NCBI RefSeq assembly: GCF_932274485.2
Contig: NC_065883.2
Location: 73,739,839 to 73,803,838, forward strand
Source: Patella vulgata
Taxonomy: Eukaryota > Mollusca > Gastropoda > Patellidae
Direction: 5' to 3'
DNA: 64,000 nt
This document shows positions 13,901 to 23,284 of the stretch, piece after piece (position 1 is the first letter of the stretch; each line of letters begins with the position of its first letter). A model generated the notes under the pieces. The model saw only the letters and a program-made list of their open reading frames with translations, made no database searches and had not been told where the DNA came from. A program made the translations under genes and the position numbers.

Positions 13901-16900
13901 AATTTCATTCAAATTACTCTATTGCAAGCGAAGATATTAGCCTTTGAAGGTTTGACAGACGTGTGCAATAATTTCAACCACCGTACTGGTTGATCGAAGC
14001 AAAGTCTCGGTCCTCCATATTTGATTAAATCAAAGTATCGCTGAACCATTCTACTCTATTTAATATCGGAGAAATCTGATGCCATCAAGAGTTGATTAAG
14101 GCCTGGATCAGTTAATTAATGTCTAATTAATACTTTAGAAAACATTTCAGGCCTAAAGAAAGACCTGCAATAGGCAGATTTAGCTCTTGCATAATGTATG
14201 TTTAAGTGTTGGAAATAACTTTTAGAAAATAAAATGGATCCAAATATCTACACAAGGTATGATAGATGACGGAGAAACTCCTTTTGTTCAGGTTTTGATG
14301 ACAAGAAACTCTTGGCACGTGCATTGTTTACATAAGATGTCGTAGAGTAAACTGTGGTCCGGGAAGAATGGTGCCTTTTACACTAAATAACAATCTGATT
14401 ACAACACAGATCCTATTTCGTTTCGTTTTTATAGTTCAAAATTTCGTTTTACTTGTCTTTACTACACTAGGATCTGGAAGAATTGTTATCATTTACGTGT
14501 TCTGAATGATGTGAGGGAATAGTCAATGAAACGGTCTGTTACGGCAAGCTTTAGGCGTGTCTTGCACGGAACTGTGGGTAATCTACTAGTAACATGAATG
14601 CTGATTGGTTAATCAAAAGTCTGACGTCATGAGGTCAAAAGCTGCTCGTATGACCCCTGACCTGACCTATCGCAACAACCAGTCAGATACTCGTGTAATG
14701 TAGGCCATCGAAAGTATAAAAAAACGAAACGAAATATAGATCTGTATTTTAATCACATTGACTAAATAGGAAATATTTTTTATCCAGATATATTTCAAAC
14801 ACCTTTATTTAATTTTCTAATACTTCCAAAAAATATTCTAAAAGTTAATTTGCAAAAGGGAAATAGTTAATATGGATAGTTATTAATTAAACCAAGCCTG
14901 GAAATAAGGCACCTGTCACAGACAATGTCAGGCCCAGATTCAGGCAATGTCAGGCAGTAAACCTCTGGTGCCTGTAATTTTGTCCGGCACCAATTGCCTT
15001 TTTTATTGATATTATTAATACATGTCTGGCACTAAGTTGAAAATGTCAGGTACATCTATAACCGTTATTTCCTGGCCTGCTATTAACCCACATCGAATTG
15101 GCCGAGAAAGTTCATCCAGATTTTCCGGCGTGGTTCCCCCTTGTCAGTGATGCATGACAGAGGGCCTGACAAGGACAGCTGTCTAGTCCTTCGGATGAGA
15201 CGAAAAACAGAGGTCCTGTGTATACATTGGAATGCACGTAAAAGATCCCTTCATTAGCCCAGTATAGGAGCAGAACAGTTGGATGTTAAACCCCATTTCA
15301 TTTCTTTTCAACCCACATGTCATCCCTCCCAGTGACTGTAGTGGCCTAACGAATATTCACTGCTGATCAGTGTGCCTAATTTCATGTAATTCATAAATTA
15401 ACAGCATTTCTTTTCTTGTTTAAAATGATTTAATAAAAGGCTTTGGACTTCCATTTTGACTTCCATTTTAAAATTTTAACGTAATTTTGACATCCATTTT
15501 AGAATTTTGACTTTCATTTTAGAATTTTGACTTCTATTTTAGAATTCTGACTCCCATTTTAAAATTTTGACATCCATTTTAAAAGTTTGACTTTTGTTTT
15601 AAAATAACAAAAAATTGCTCAATTTATTTTGTGATGCGTACATCAGTCATAAGACAAACATGTGATGTCAATGACTCATGTAAAATAATTCGAACAAAGA
15701 TAAAAACAAAAACGAGGAAATATAATACGAGTTTAATATGAGGGTGTTAATATCATCACCTGTATTACTTCTTAATCTTTTCCCACCTGATCAACTCAAT
15801 CAGCTGATAGGTGAGATAATGATTAACTGACATTACGCAGGTAACAGACAAGCATACCTCCACAATTCATTAGACAAAAAGATTATACATGTATTTATGG
15901 TTACCCCAAAAATTAATGTATTCTTTTAGCTAAAATTGCTAAATCGGAATCAGCATTATTTTCACGATTATTCCAAGAACACTGTGGCACACACATTTAT
16001 GAGAGTTAAAACGAGAGGGATGGGGTTTAACGTCCACTCAACACAAACTAGGTCATTTCGGGACGAAAAACATGGTTCAATTTTATTTCTATAATTCGCT
16101 TGCGCGTAGGGGTCTTTAGCAATGGGAGGAAACCGGAGGACCCAGAGAAAACCCATGAGATTAGACAGGTGACCCTACTCCTTGTCACGTACAACCAGGG
16201 ATTTGAAACCACGTCAGTTGACTCAAATACAGCCCTTATGATACAACGCACACCTGCTACTAACCATTCGGCCATTCACTGTCCATATTTCCAAAGAGAC
16301 AGTTTAACCTCCACTCGACACAAACCAGGTCATTTCGGGACTAACACAAATAAGAAGAGGTACTAGGTGTTCTAGAAAGATTATGCATACCTACAGGTCA
16401 ATCCTAATGGCTAAATGGAGCAATAATTAGGATCCAGGTATCAGGAGTCAAAAACATTGTCATTAAATTTTACATTTGTCATTTATAATATTACTAACAG
16501 GATACCCAGCTTCGCCCGGGGCTCAAATTGGCCTGGGACTAAATACGCCAGGGTAAAAATTTTGCACAGGGTCAAATTCGCCCAGGGCGAAATTTGTTTG
16601 GGAGCCCAAATTGGTACTGGGTCAAATTTGCCAGGGCTCAAATTTGATGGTCTCAAACATTCACAGGGCTGGTTAATTTTTACCAAAAATATGGGGGTGG
16701 ATCGCGGTGACGAAGTATGTTTGGCGAACACGCACACAGATATCTGTGATTCTATTTATGTAGATTAATAATCCCTTCCTTCCTTAACGTCATGAGTCAC
16801 ATAATTGTTTTTGGGGAAAAGAGTCAAACAAAAGCAAGCTTTGATAATAAATGAAATGGGGTTATACTTCCTATTGTTCTGCACTGACTGGGTTAATGAA

Positions 16901-19583
16901 GGCAGTTTTAAAGATACATTGTCACGAAAGTATTTATCAAGTGGTTATTTCCAATAAAAGTATGGCAAATTTGGTATATATGGATTACCCGAAAAACACC
17001 CATGGGACAAGTACAATGTATAGGGTAAAAATGTCAGGGTATCACTAACTGCCAACCCGACAGCTTGTGTAACGGCTTATGGTATGCTAGCTTGATTGTG
17101 GGAGTGGTTGTTATTTCTTGATCGAATGGTTAGGCGGTTTTGGGAACATTGAGGGATGTATAACATATAACAGATTCTCCAAATATATGGCAGAAAAAGC
17201 AGTTGACAGAAAATAATTCAAGAATTTACTTAGGCCTCAATATGTATGCTAAAAGGACAGTAAGTAATGACAAATACATTCTGAAAAATGGACCCCCCCC
17301 CCCCCTCAATCAAGTTAGGTGACAAACATGGCTTCTAAAAACAGATTTTTTTTTATAGCTTGGGGTACCTCCTCGCAATGCACAGTTTTGAGAGGGATTT
17401 GAAGCAAATTTTTGATAAATTAATTAGTTTGAATATGTTTTTAGACCAAATACAAATGTATATCATCAAATCACACAGGTTGTATGTGGGAAAGTATCTT
17501 TAAATAATTAAACTAAATTAGCAAAAAATTGTAATTTGTATCAATTCAGTAAGTCACTGCCCTGACGATTTTTCTATAGGACTACCGGTATATATTTGAA
17601 TAATTCAGTAATGCCACTGCCCTGATGATTTTTCTACAGGGCTGTATTTGAATATTACCAAAATGTAGTTACGTTACACACATATAAAAAAATTATATTT
17701 TAAACATACATTATGCAAGAGCTAAATCTGTCTATCGTAGGTCTTTCTTTAGGCCTGAAATGTTATCTAAATTATTAATTAGACATTAATTAACTTAACC
17801 AGACCATAATCAACTCTAGATGGCATCGCTAGCCTGCGATCTTAAGTGGATTGTGATCCGATTTACTGCATAACTTTCCTTCTCGATTAAACGATTAAAT
17901 GGATAATCGAGACTATGCTGTTTAACGTACTGACTTTAGTAATGATGACCGAGGCCAGGCAGAAATTTTATTCGCTTAGTTCTCGGTTTATAGTGGATCA
18001 ATTTGAATGTAATTTTCAGCAAATTGCCTTTACGTTATCTAGATTTTAATTATTATAGTGAGAACTGCCGACTTGTTATCGAATCTCCCATAATGTATCT
18101 TTAAATATCGCCTTGCTATAAATAAAATGAAATGAGGTTTTAATGTCCTACATTTCTGCTCCAGGTGGGCTAATTACTCACTAAAAATATCTTGGAGCAA
18201 CATAATATTCAGAGAGTGTTAAAGAAACTAAATCGCTAATATTTCGGACCTAGAAATTGACAAAAATGGGTCGCAACGCATATAATAATGTAATCTGATT
18301 GTATATGAACTGATTTACATTTAATTGTTTCTGTTTTTACTGTAATTTCTAATCAGTTATGTTCGGCGAAATATGCCACAAGTCTCGTGTGAATGGCAAT
18401 CTTTAGCGCCTGGTTTTTCCAGTCTACACCGATGGTATTTATTGTGCACGCTCTCCAGATAACAATATAGCGTCCCCATTTGACATGACTTGTGGAATAT
18501 GTCTAGCCCTGTTCTTTGAGTCCCTTGTTCCAAATGGCGCTGAAACGCATTATGGTACACGATTCGTGTACCAATGGTAAAATGTTTATTTTGTCTTGAA
18601 GATCACAAGACCAATGTTGATTTGAATTGACAAATAATTTGTGTTTTCAATATCGAAGATTTTTGATGATATTGAGTTAGAGACTTAGCTATACTTTAAC
18701 CAATCAGGGGCGTGGTCACCTATGATTTTGCACAAGGAACAATTAAAGATCGTGTTCCAGCCCCCAAAAAACAATATATGTGTGTGAAGGAGGAGTCTAA
18801 TATACTTTGCACCATTTAAAGAATATGGAATTTGTTTAAAGTCTGTTTGGTGGAACTGATAAATTGCCACTGCATCAGTAACCACCACACCCTAAATAAA
18901 GAGAAAACAAAAGTGACAACAGTTACTACAATCCAAAATTGCTTGCAAAATGAATCTTTTGTTACTATTAAGGGGGGGTTGGATGGTCGAATGGTTAGCA
19001 TGTGTACGCTGTATCATAAGGTCTGTCATTGAGTCAACTGGCGTGGTTTTGATTTCCCGCTTGTCGTGACAAAGCGTAGGGTTGCCTGTCCAACCTCGTG
19101 GGTTTTCTCTGGATCCTCCGGTTTCCTCCCACTGCTATTAAAGACCCCTATGTGCAAGGGAATTATTGAAATAAAATTGAACCATATATATGTTAGTTCC
19201 GAAATGACCTGGTTTGTGTGAGTGGACCTTAAACCTCATCTCTCTCTCTCTCTCTCTCTTGTTACTATTAAACATCTGTTAGTATCAATATAATATACGG
19301 TACAAAGGGATGCAATAAATCTATCGACCACATTAGATCAAAGCTACTTTGATTTTAAAAATAAAATGAATACGTAAGAAAACTAACATTTAACTGTCTT
19401 AAATGATGCAATGTCATATTTGATATTTTGGCTGGTTTAGACCAGCTTGGTTGTAAACAAAACTGAAATAATTACTAGTTTCTTTTTAATAATTCGTTGC
19501 GTATATGCCGTATCTCAACAATATATAGTACATATAGGGCATGGGCTACATTAAAATGTGTCCAAACTCACCTCTGTCATCAT
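1979..19583 (-). CDS. SNX10: Sorting nexin of the SNX10/SNX11 group (PX domain), six exons
   Basis: Exons in transcript order: 19583-19572, 7446-7360, 6099-5999, 4073-3975, 2894-2733, 2321-1979 (stop). All junctions are GT-AG and the phases close to 804 nt, 267 aa. The protein runs from a short MMTE start into a PX domain. RRYSEFLWLR (about 48-57) is the PI3P-binding strand/helix, PPLPPKRYF (70-78) the proline loop, and LEDYLNELQNEMLYLSD (about 95-111) the helix with its extension, as in the extended PX domain of SNX10/11. From about 155 the tail is a Ser/Asp/Glu-rich low-complexity region. Family knowledge: SNX10/11 bind PI3P on endosomes and act in endolysosomal trafficking and V-ATPase targeting. 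The first exon (ATG ATG ACA GAG then GTGAGT) is the least certain part: it lies 12 kb upstream and rests on phase, a strong donor and a good ATG context. Translation could instead begin at the Met that opens exon 2. SNX10 and SNX11 are vertebrate paralogues and cannot be told apart here. Confidence 0.88.
2322..2732 (-). other. Intron 5 of the SNX gene
   Basis: GT at the 2732 end and TTTTTCCAG at 2322-2330 bound it. It holds no recognised repeat. Confidence 0.6.
3241..3435 (+). mobile_element. SINE-B copy, 3' part
   Basis: It begins at the GTACACATTGGCGTGCACG block and ends in GTTAAACCCCATTTTATTTC. It lies in intron 4 of the SNX gene, inverted relative to the gene. Confidence 0.7.
3442..3550 (-). 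mobile_element. MITE M6 copy
   Basis: This is the reverse complement of the element at 32156-32288, including the GCCGGTAAGTTTTACAAGAG terminus. The right-hand flank (ACGAAGGGTAAAG) is shared by both copies in the same orientation. Confidence 0.5.
3694..3915 (-). mobile_element. SINE-A copy
   Basis: It reads from a (GA)n tail through TTTAACGTCCACTCGACACA to box B GGGATTCGAAACC. The head is partly missing. Confidence 0.75.
4180..4285 (-). mobile_element. SINE-A fragment
   Basis: Diverged 3' half of SINE-A (TTTAGGACTAACATATGG, then GGGGTCTTTAGC). Confidence 0.55.
4340..5295. repeat. Diverged tandem repeat, unit about 125 bp, split by a MITE
   Basis: Units contain ATCATGTGGCTCCC, TAATAAAAGTTGTAT and AAGGGTGACAAAATTAA. 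One unit lies before and about three after MITE M3 (4493-4968), which is inserted in the array. Confidence 0.5.
4493..4968 (+). mobile_element. MITE M3 copy, TTAA ends
   Basis: It runs from TTAAAGGAGCTAAATCGCTA to GAGACTTAGCTACTTTAA, which are inverted repeats with TTAA at both ends (piggyBac-type target). About 476 bp with no coding capacity. Confidence 0.7.
5462..5850 (-). mobile_element. SINE-B copy
   Basis: SINE-B in inverse orientation, with an internal duplicated segment (GTGACCATCCGA twice near 5670). It is followed directly by a SINE-A 3' end. Confidence 0.65.
5857..5982 (+). mobile_element. SINE-A 3' half beside an SNX splice donor
   Basis: It runs from CCCACTGCTAAAGACCC to the (CT)n tail. 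The tail ends 16 bp from the last base of SNX exon 3 (5999), so the SINE sits just inside intron 3 in antisense orientation. Confidence 0.7.
6103..7359 (-). other. Intron 2 of the SNX gene
   Basis: It contains a local duplication (the AATCTRAACARTACATATCA segment near 6270 and 6430) and a poly-G run at 6917. No gene or named element was seen. Confidence 0.5.
7450..8247. other. Start of the 12-kb first intron of SNX, AT-rich
   Basis: Apart from the hammerhead-like motif near 7.8 kb, nothing is recognised here. Confidence 0.4.
7785..7828 (-). ncRNA. Degenerate hammerhead-like motif
   Basis: The minus strand reads TTGATAAAGACAAGAG, a GAGTATACTC palindromic stem, then CGAAACGTC. It resembles a hammerhead with a damaged CUGAUGA box, as left by old Penelope-like element ends. 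Confidence 0.25.
8248..9130 (+). mobile_element. MITE M2 copy carrying a nested MITE
   Basis: M2 ends are TTAAAGATACATTATG and CATAATGTTTAA. The body (ATAAAGAGCTGGCAGTTCTC to AAAGAAAGACCTGCAATAGG) is interrupted at 8307-8798 by M4. Confidence 0.75.
8307..8798. mobile_element. MITE M4 nested in M2, TTAA ends
   Basis: It begins TTAAAGGGACTATCCCGAT and ends ATCGGGATTGGCCCTTTAA, imperfect inverted repeats bounded by TTAA on both sides. About 490 bp with no coding capacity. Its removal restores continuous M2 sequence with one TTAA. Confidence 0.7.
9131..9400. repeat. Short local repeats with GATAACATC motif
   Basis: Three spaced copies of a segment with AGGATAACATC, CAGTTTC and AGATAACCCTAGGC lie at about 9140-9290. 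Confidence 0.4.
9408..9790. repeat. Tandem repeat, unit about 57 bp, about 5-6 copies
   Basis: Repeating CACAACTTGAAACTGGGAAC, TTCCTTTTTCC and GTTCAGTTAATCCCTA. Unit spacing is 50-60 bp and the copies are diverged. Confidence 0.7.
9791..10439. other. Intronic AT-rich stretch, nothing recognised
   Basis: No repeat family or frame of note was seen. Confidence 0.4.
10440..10842 (+). mobile_element. SINE-C-related element
   Basis: The 3' end (CTACGATATCACCCTAGGTG, then GAAGTGGACGTTAAACTCC and an (AAACG)n tail) matches the SINE at 53.14 kb. The 5' part is GC-rich and shows tRNA-like GGCCAAGCGGGCC. Confidence 0.5.
10965..11362 (+). repeat. Two copies of a LINE-like 3' end with (AAC)n tail
   Basis: Copies at about 10965-11075 and 11255-11362 share AATCAACCTGTCCATRATATC, TATTGGACGTTWAATCT, AATAAAYAACAACAAC and then CAATGGAACTACATATCAA. 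The last segment follows each copy, so this is a local duplication rather than two insertions. Confidence 0.55.
11407..11873 (+). mobile_element. MITE M3 copy, TTAA ends
   Basis: Ends TTAAAGGAGCTAAATCGCTA and AGACTTGCCTCCTTTAA. The 64-aa frame inside is part of the repeat, not a gene. Confidence 0.7.
12072..12385 (+). mobile_element. SINE-A copy with duplicated head
   Basis: The tRNA-like head (CGAATGGTTAGCATGTG) appears twice, at 12075 and 12158, followed by one body and a (CT)n tail. Confidence 0.75.
12386..12637. other. Unassigned intronic stretch
   Basis: AT-rich; it may include part of the Penelope-like fragment around the hammerhead. No frame of note. Confidence 0.3.
12638..12686 (-). 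ncRNA. Hammerhead ribozyme fold, probably from a Penelope-like element end
   Basis: The minus strand carries CTGATGA, then a stem of GGGC-AATTA-GCCC, then GAAAC, then ATGTA, where GTA is a possible cleavage triplet. TCTGG before the core can pair with CTGGA after the cleavage site (two wobble pairs). Very short stem III is the form known from Penelope-like element terminal repeats. Activity is inference; no RT frame was seen next to it. Confidence 0.5.
13111..13248 (-). mobile_element. SINE-A 3' half
   Basis: From a (GA)n tail to ACCCGGAGAAAACCCACGAG, where it abuts a MITE M3. Confidence 0.7.
13249..13751 (-). mobile_element. MITE M3 copy
   Basis: It starts AGTAAAGTAGTTAGGTCTCT and ends TAGCGATTTAGCTCCTTTAA. 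The left TTAA is lost at the junction with SINE-A. Confidence 0.7.
13810..14215 (+). mobile_element. MITE M2 copy, TTAA ends
   Basis: TTAAAGATACATTATG at the left and CATAATGTATGTTTAA at the right, about 406 bp, full-length. Confidence 0.8.
14391..14760 (+). mobile_element. MITE M1 copy with 9-bp target duplication
   Basis: 370 bp, ends CAATCTGATTACAACACAGA and ATCTGTATTTTAATCACATTG-type inverted repeats, with inner repeats CGTTTCGTTTT and AAAACGAAACG. It is flanked by ACTAAATAA and ACTAAATAG. The related sequence near 46345 keeps the uninterrupted CACTAAATAGG site. Confidence 0.8.
14893..15080. mobile_element. MITE M5 (CCTGGAAATAA inverted ends)
   Basis: GCCTGGAAATAAGGCACCTG at the left and GTTATTTCCTGGCCTG at the right, with repeated TGTCAGG motifs inside. 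Confidence 0.5.
15091..15305 (+). mobile_element. SINE-B copy
   Basis: From GGCCGAGAAAGTTCATCCAG to GATGTTAAACCCCATTTC. The head is truncated and there are internal losses. Confidence 0.65.
15450..15605. repeat. Short tandem repeat, about 20-bp unit
   Basis: Seven to eight imperfect copies of TTTTGACTTCCATTTTAAAA. Confidence 0.7.
16010..16355 (-). mobile_element. SINE-A copy plus a second SINE-A fragment
   Basis: A nearly complete SINE-A runs from GGGTTTAACGTCCACTCAAC to GACCATTCGGCC (about 16277). A short 3' fragment of another copy follows (16300-16355). Confidence 0.75.
16496..16690. repeat. GGGC-rich dispersed repeat
   Basis: Repeated short units such as CAGGGTCAAATTCGCCC. It begins AGGATACCCAGCTTCGCCC, like a shorter copy at 30248-30345. 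The overlapping frames on both strands reflect the repeat and are not genes. Confidence 0.5.
16691..17699. other. Intronic stretch with a SINE-B remnant
   Basis: A short inverse SINE-B piece lies at 16852-16905, a poly-C run at 17287, and a duplicated TCAGTAAKKCCACTGCCCTG at 17540-17640. No gene seen. Confidence 0.4.
17700..18104 (-). mobile_element. MITE M2 copy, TTAA ends
   Basis: TTAAACATACATTATGCAAG at the left and CATAATGTATCTTTAA at the right, inverse orientation, about 405 bp. Confidence 0.8.
18219..18698 (+). mobile_element. MITE M3 copy, TTAA ends
   Basis: GTTAAAGAAACTAAATCGC to GAGACTTAGCTATACTTTAA, about 480 bp. Confidence 0.75.
18970..19260 (+). mobile_element. SINE-A copy, full length
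   Basis: G-run, then TTGGATGGTCGAATGGTTAG (box A), GGTTTTGATTTCCC (box B), body and (CT)n tail. Confidence 0.85.
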
Positions 19584-19739
19584 GGTGCTCCCCCCTCTTA
19601 TAGCTGGATTTCCAATCATTATCATAAATTCTTTAAAACCCTTTCCTGTCCGTAATTTCCTAGAAGACGTGTAGACGTTAAATCTACTATGAAGTCTAGC
19701 GCCCAGGTTTCTTTATTTGACAAGTGGTTGATCTATCTT

Positions 19740-19747
19740 TCACGTGA
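19740..19747. promoter_or_regulatory. Palindromic E-box TCACGTGA upstream of the SNX start
   Basis: TCACGTGA lies about 157 bp upstream of the proposed SNX ATG. It matches the MITF/TFEB (M-box or CLEAR-type) core, which is known to drive lysosomal and osteoclast genes. The site is seen directly; the regulatory role is inference. Confidence 0.3.
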
Positions 19748-19888
19748 TGAGTCTAAAAATAGAAATCATTGATAATGCACGGCAATAACCCATGGTTCTT
19801 GATTAACCAGACGTGATTGACTGATGATTTGATCATGGACAGTTCTCGGTTGACAGGACGCATGGTTTTCCCGATTTTATGAGTGCAT

Positions 19889-20245
19889 GTATTAGGTTTT
19901 TCCAATTCAGCGATGAAGGCCGTCAAATCGAATTACCTTTTTTTAAGAAAATATAAAGAAAGCACCAAGTTGGGTTAAACCAACGCCTACACATGTCTTT
20001 ATATAATATCACTTTAACACGAAAACGGAAATTAAACCCCCTTTTACAAATTCCCCAACCGTACACAGCCCCACCCTGAATGATCTATGGTTTCACACTG
20101 CATTCGTCTTTATTATTATTTGAACAGTTGCTGACCTAAAGATAAAATCCAATTTTAGTAGATACTTCAATTTTGATTGGCTAAGCACTAAAATCAATCT
20201 AATATTATCCAATCAAATTACTAAAATTTGGATTTTAGCTTAGTT
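19889..20245. repeat. Repeat D1 (about 245 bp) joined to palindromic MITE M7
   Basis: D1 (19889-20136) is almost identical to 22027-22271. M7 (about 20137-20245) has inverted ends AAAATCCAATTTTAGTA and TACTAAAATTTGGATTTT and recurs at 22431-22545. In the second copy a 160-bp segment separates the two. Confidence 0.7.
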
Positions 20246-20339
20246 AAATGGGCTCAGTGAAACGAGAAGGTCCGATTCGATCCCAGTGTTTCCCCGTTGT
20301 TTCCCCGAGAATTAATTTTGCAGGACGGTTTATCTTACA

Positions 20340-20672
20340 AAGAGAACGAGAGAAAGAGAGAGAGAGAATTAGAGAGGGAGAGAGGGGCTATATATATATA
20401 TAGAGGGGGGGGGGGGGGTAGCGGCCACTCGACACAAACTAGGTCGTTTCGGGACTAACATATGGTTCAATTTTATTTCAATAATTCGCTTACACGTAGC
20501 TAGGGGTCTTTAGCAGTGGGAGGAAATCGGGGGACCCGGAGAAATCCAAGAGGTTGGACAGGCGACCCTACTCTTTGCCACGAAGAACCGGGAAATCGAA
20601 ACCACGCCACTTGACTCAATGACAGACCTTATGATACAACGCGCACCTGCTAACCATTCGGCCATCCAACCT
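20340..20672 (-). mobile_element. SINE-A copy after (GA)n and poly-G tracts
   Basis: A long (GA)n and TA tract leads into CCACTCGACACAAACTAGG and a complete body to AACCATTCGGCCATCC. Confidence 0.8.
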
Positions 20673-22026
20673 ACCGACAAGGAAAAAGATAACTATAAAC
20701 CGAGACCCATTCGTAAGATTAGACCCCTTCATGCAGTTGGAATTCGTGTACATGTCGGTGTGCACGTAAAAGAGCAGCAAAGTACGACGATAAAGCTCAA
20801 TTACTGTCCATCGTGTGTTGATAATAAGTCACAAAGGTCGCCATGATGCAGCAATAATTGGTATTATAAGTTAAGGTCTGATCACATCATACACCTGTCA
20901 CAAGACTATATTTTATATCAACTAGTATCACGTCCTCTCATTTCTAGACATACCTGTATTATAGGTTAATATAGATAGATAATATATACCTTGGTCATTT
21001 CCAGGTCTTATATAATAAGTACATGACAATATACCCCCCTACCCAGCCCACCCCCACACACGCGCCCAATATACCCCCCTACCCAGTCACACATCCACCC
21101 CCCCCCCCCCCACACACACACACACAAACGCACACGCCCTCCAAAATAAAAAAAAATAAAACAAACATAATATATACATATAAAAAATACCCGTCCCCCG
21201 TCTAAATTTTAAAAAAAAATTCGATATAACGCCGCTGCCCGGGCAAAATTTCCCTCATAGAACACTCTATGGCGTATGCCCGTCTTCATTATCCCGGTTA
21301 ATGGAGATACGTGAGACATTTAGCTCCCATTCTACACACAAGAGAACTATCTACTCTACTTCGAATATAGATCTCTGCCCTAGATGGCCGCCATATCCAA
21401 CAACTGTTTTTGTAATGCGGCCCTACTCCGGTTCACAAAAAGACTCTGTTTTAACCTGTTCAATTTTATCAAATGAAAGCATTCTCGAAATATACTTTCG
21501 ACTAAAATCGTCGATTTAGGACTAAAATGTCTGTCAACTAGCTTAGTGTCTGTTCTCAAGCGGAGCTCATTGTAGACAGACAGTGTAGGTTTAGTATGAT
21601 TTAAAGTTGCAATTGCAAATTTTCAAGTTATATTTTTAAAATGTATTAAAATAAAGCCTTAGAATAGATGATATCCTAATCCTATTAATCCTATAATTCG
21701 CTATTGCCAGCTGAGAAATTGGCAAAAATATCATTTTTAACTTCAAATTCCAACGTTGGAAAATGGCTGTCCCATGTTGTCAATAGCAAAACAGGGGAGG
21801 TAATTGTGTTGTTATTTTCTGTGTCAAATGTTTAAGGGTGGGAAATAATGCCCATGGTCGTATAATAGTGATTTGATAACCTATTGAGCAAAAGACATAG
21901 AAATAATTATGTTTTGACTTTCTTAGAAAATTTGAAATTCTCGCTTTAACTCCATCCATTTCATTCGTAATGTCAAGAGAAAGGAAGGAAATTGATACTT
22001 AAAATTAAAATGTGATTATATACATG
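20673..22026. other. Spacer between SNX promoter and SLC34-like gene, no gene seen
   Basis: It holds C-rich and (CA)n low-complexity DNA at 21020-21140, a SINE-B 3' piece at 21222-21298, and otherwise unassigned sequence. Confidence 0.4.
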
Positions 22027-22545
22027 TGTTAGGTTTTTCCAATTCAGCGATGAAGGCCGTCAAATCGAATTACTTTTTTAAAGAAAATATAAAGAAAGCA
22101 CCAAGCTGGGTTAACCAACGCCTACACATGCCTTTATATAATATCACTTTAACACGAAAACGGAAATTAAACCCCCTTTTACAAATTCCCCAACCGTACA
22201 CAGCCCCACCCTGAATGATCTATGGTTTCACACTGCATTCGTCTTTATTATTATTTGAACAGTTGCTGACCTGCTAACTTTCCCAAAATTAATAAAATAT
22301 TAAATTCTAATTAAATAAATTGTGGAGTTATCTTTATAAATTTTTAAATTATAAAATGTGCCCTTCAATCGGGAGCAACAATGGGTCAGGGCTATTAAGG
22401 CTCTGGGCCCTGTTTCTCGAAATTTTAACTACAGATAAAATCCAATTTTAGTAGATACTTCAATTTTGATTGGCTAAGCACTAAATCAATCTAATATTAT
22501 CCAATCAAATTACTAAAATTTGGATTTTAGCTTAGTTACTTAAAA
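22027..22545. repeat. Second copy of D1 and M7 with an intervening segment
   Basis: D1 lies at 22027-22271, AT-rich unrelated sequence to 22430, and M7 at 22431-22545. D1 differs from the first copy at only a few positions, so the duplication is recent. Confidence 0.7.
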
Positions 22546-22799
22546 TTAAAATGTGATTATATATACCGGAATAAAAGTCAAATAGTCTTAATACTTAATA
22601 ATATAGACATCATACTTCCGATGGGGAACTGACCGCCCCCCCCCCCCCCTTCCGAACAGATCACCCTGGACCCGCCCCCTTGTTGCTAAATAGCATTATA
22701 AAAATTTTACATGGCAAGCATATTTCTTTTCAACTGTCTACGAGTCTATTACGTTTGACCTCCCTTATTTCATTTAACTGTTTATGATCTAGCCAGACT

Positions 22800-22803
22800 A
22801 GAC

Positions 22804-22838
<35 letters not shown>

Positions 22839-22845
22839 GGGATTC
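22800..22845. repeat. Poly-C and (CT)n microsatellite
   Basis: A run of C followed by about 15 CT repeats. No SINE body precedes it. Confidence 0.7.
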
Positions 22846-22987
22846 CCCCACAGGTAAGTGACAAATATTGCATTAGCATAAGATTATTGAAAAGGTCTTC
22901 GGGCAATATCCGTTCACTATATATAACTAAATAATTATCTCCAGACATTGTTATCTAAAGCAATGGGACGTTAAACCCCATTTCATT

Positions 22988-23284
22988 GTTTTTATCTCAA
23001 GATAGGGCGGTTAAGTGGCCGAATGGTTAGCACGTGCGCGCTGTATCATAAGGCGTGTCATTGACTCAACTGGCGTGGTTTAGAATCCCTGGTTGTACGT
23101 GACAAGGAGTAGGGTCGCCCGTCCATCCTCGTGGGTTTTCTCTGGGTCCTCCGGTTTCCTCCCATAGCTAAAGACTCCTATGCTCAAGCGAATTATTGAA
23201 ATAAAAAACTAAAACCATATGTTAGTCCCGAAATGACCTAGTTTGTGTAGAGTGGACGTTAAACCCCATTTCTCTCTCTCTCTT
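22988..23284 (+). mobile_element. SINE-A copy, full length
   Basis: GTTAAGTGGCCGAATGGTTA, TTTAGAATCCCTGGTTGTAC, body and (CT)n tail. Confidence 0.85.

Larger units (their letters stand above)
14290..15390 (+). repeat. Dispersed repeat X, interrupted by other elements
   Basis: Segments GTGCATTGTTTACATAAGA, CACTAAATAGGAAATA, CCTTTATTTAATTTTCTAATA and CACTGCTGATCA occur in the same order at 46.25-46.57 kb. This copy is broken by MITE M1 (14391-14760), M5 (14893-15080) and a SINE-B (15091-15305). Confidence 0.6.

Noticed and set aside
16457-16768. 103-aa frame and its opposite-strand partner
   Set aside because: The frames follow GGGC-rich short repeats that recur at 30.25 kb; no splice context or domain.
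21020-21205. Proline/histidine-rich 60-aa frame
   Set aside because: Product of C-rich and CA low-complexity DNA.
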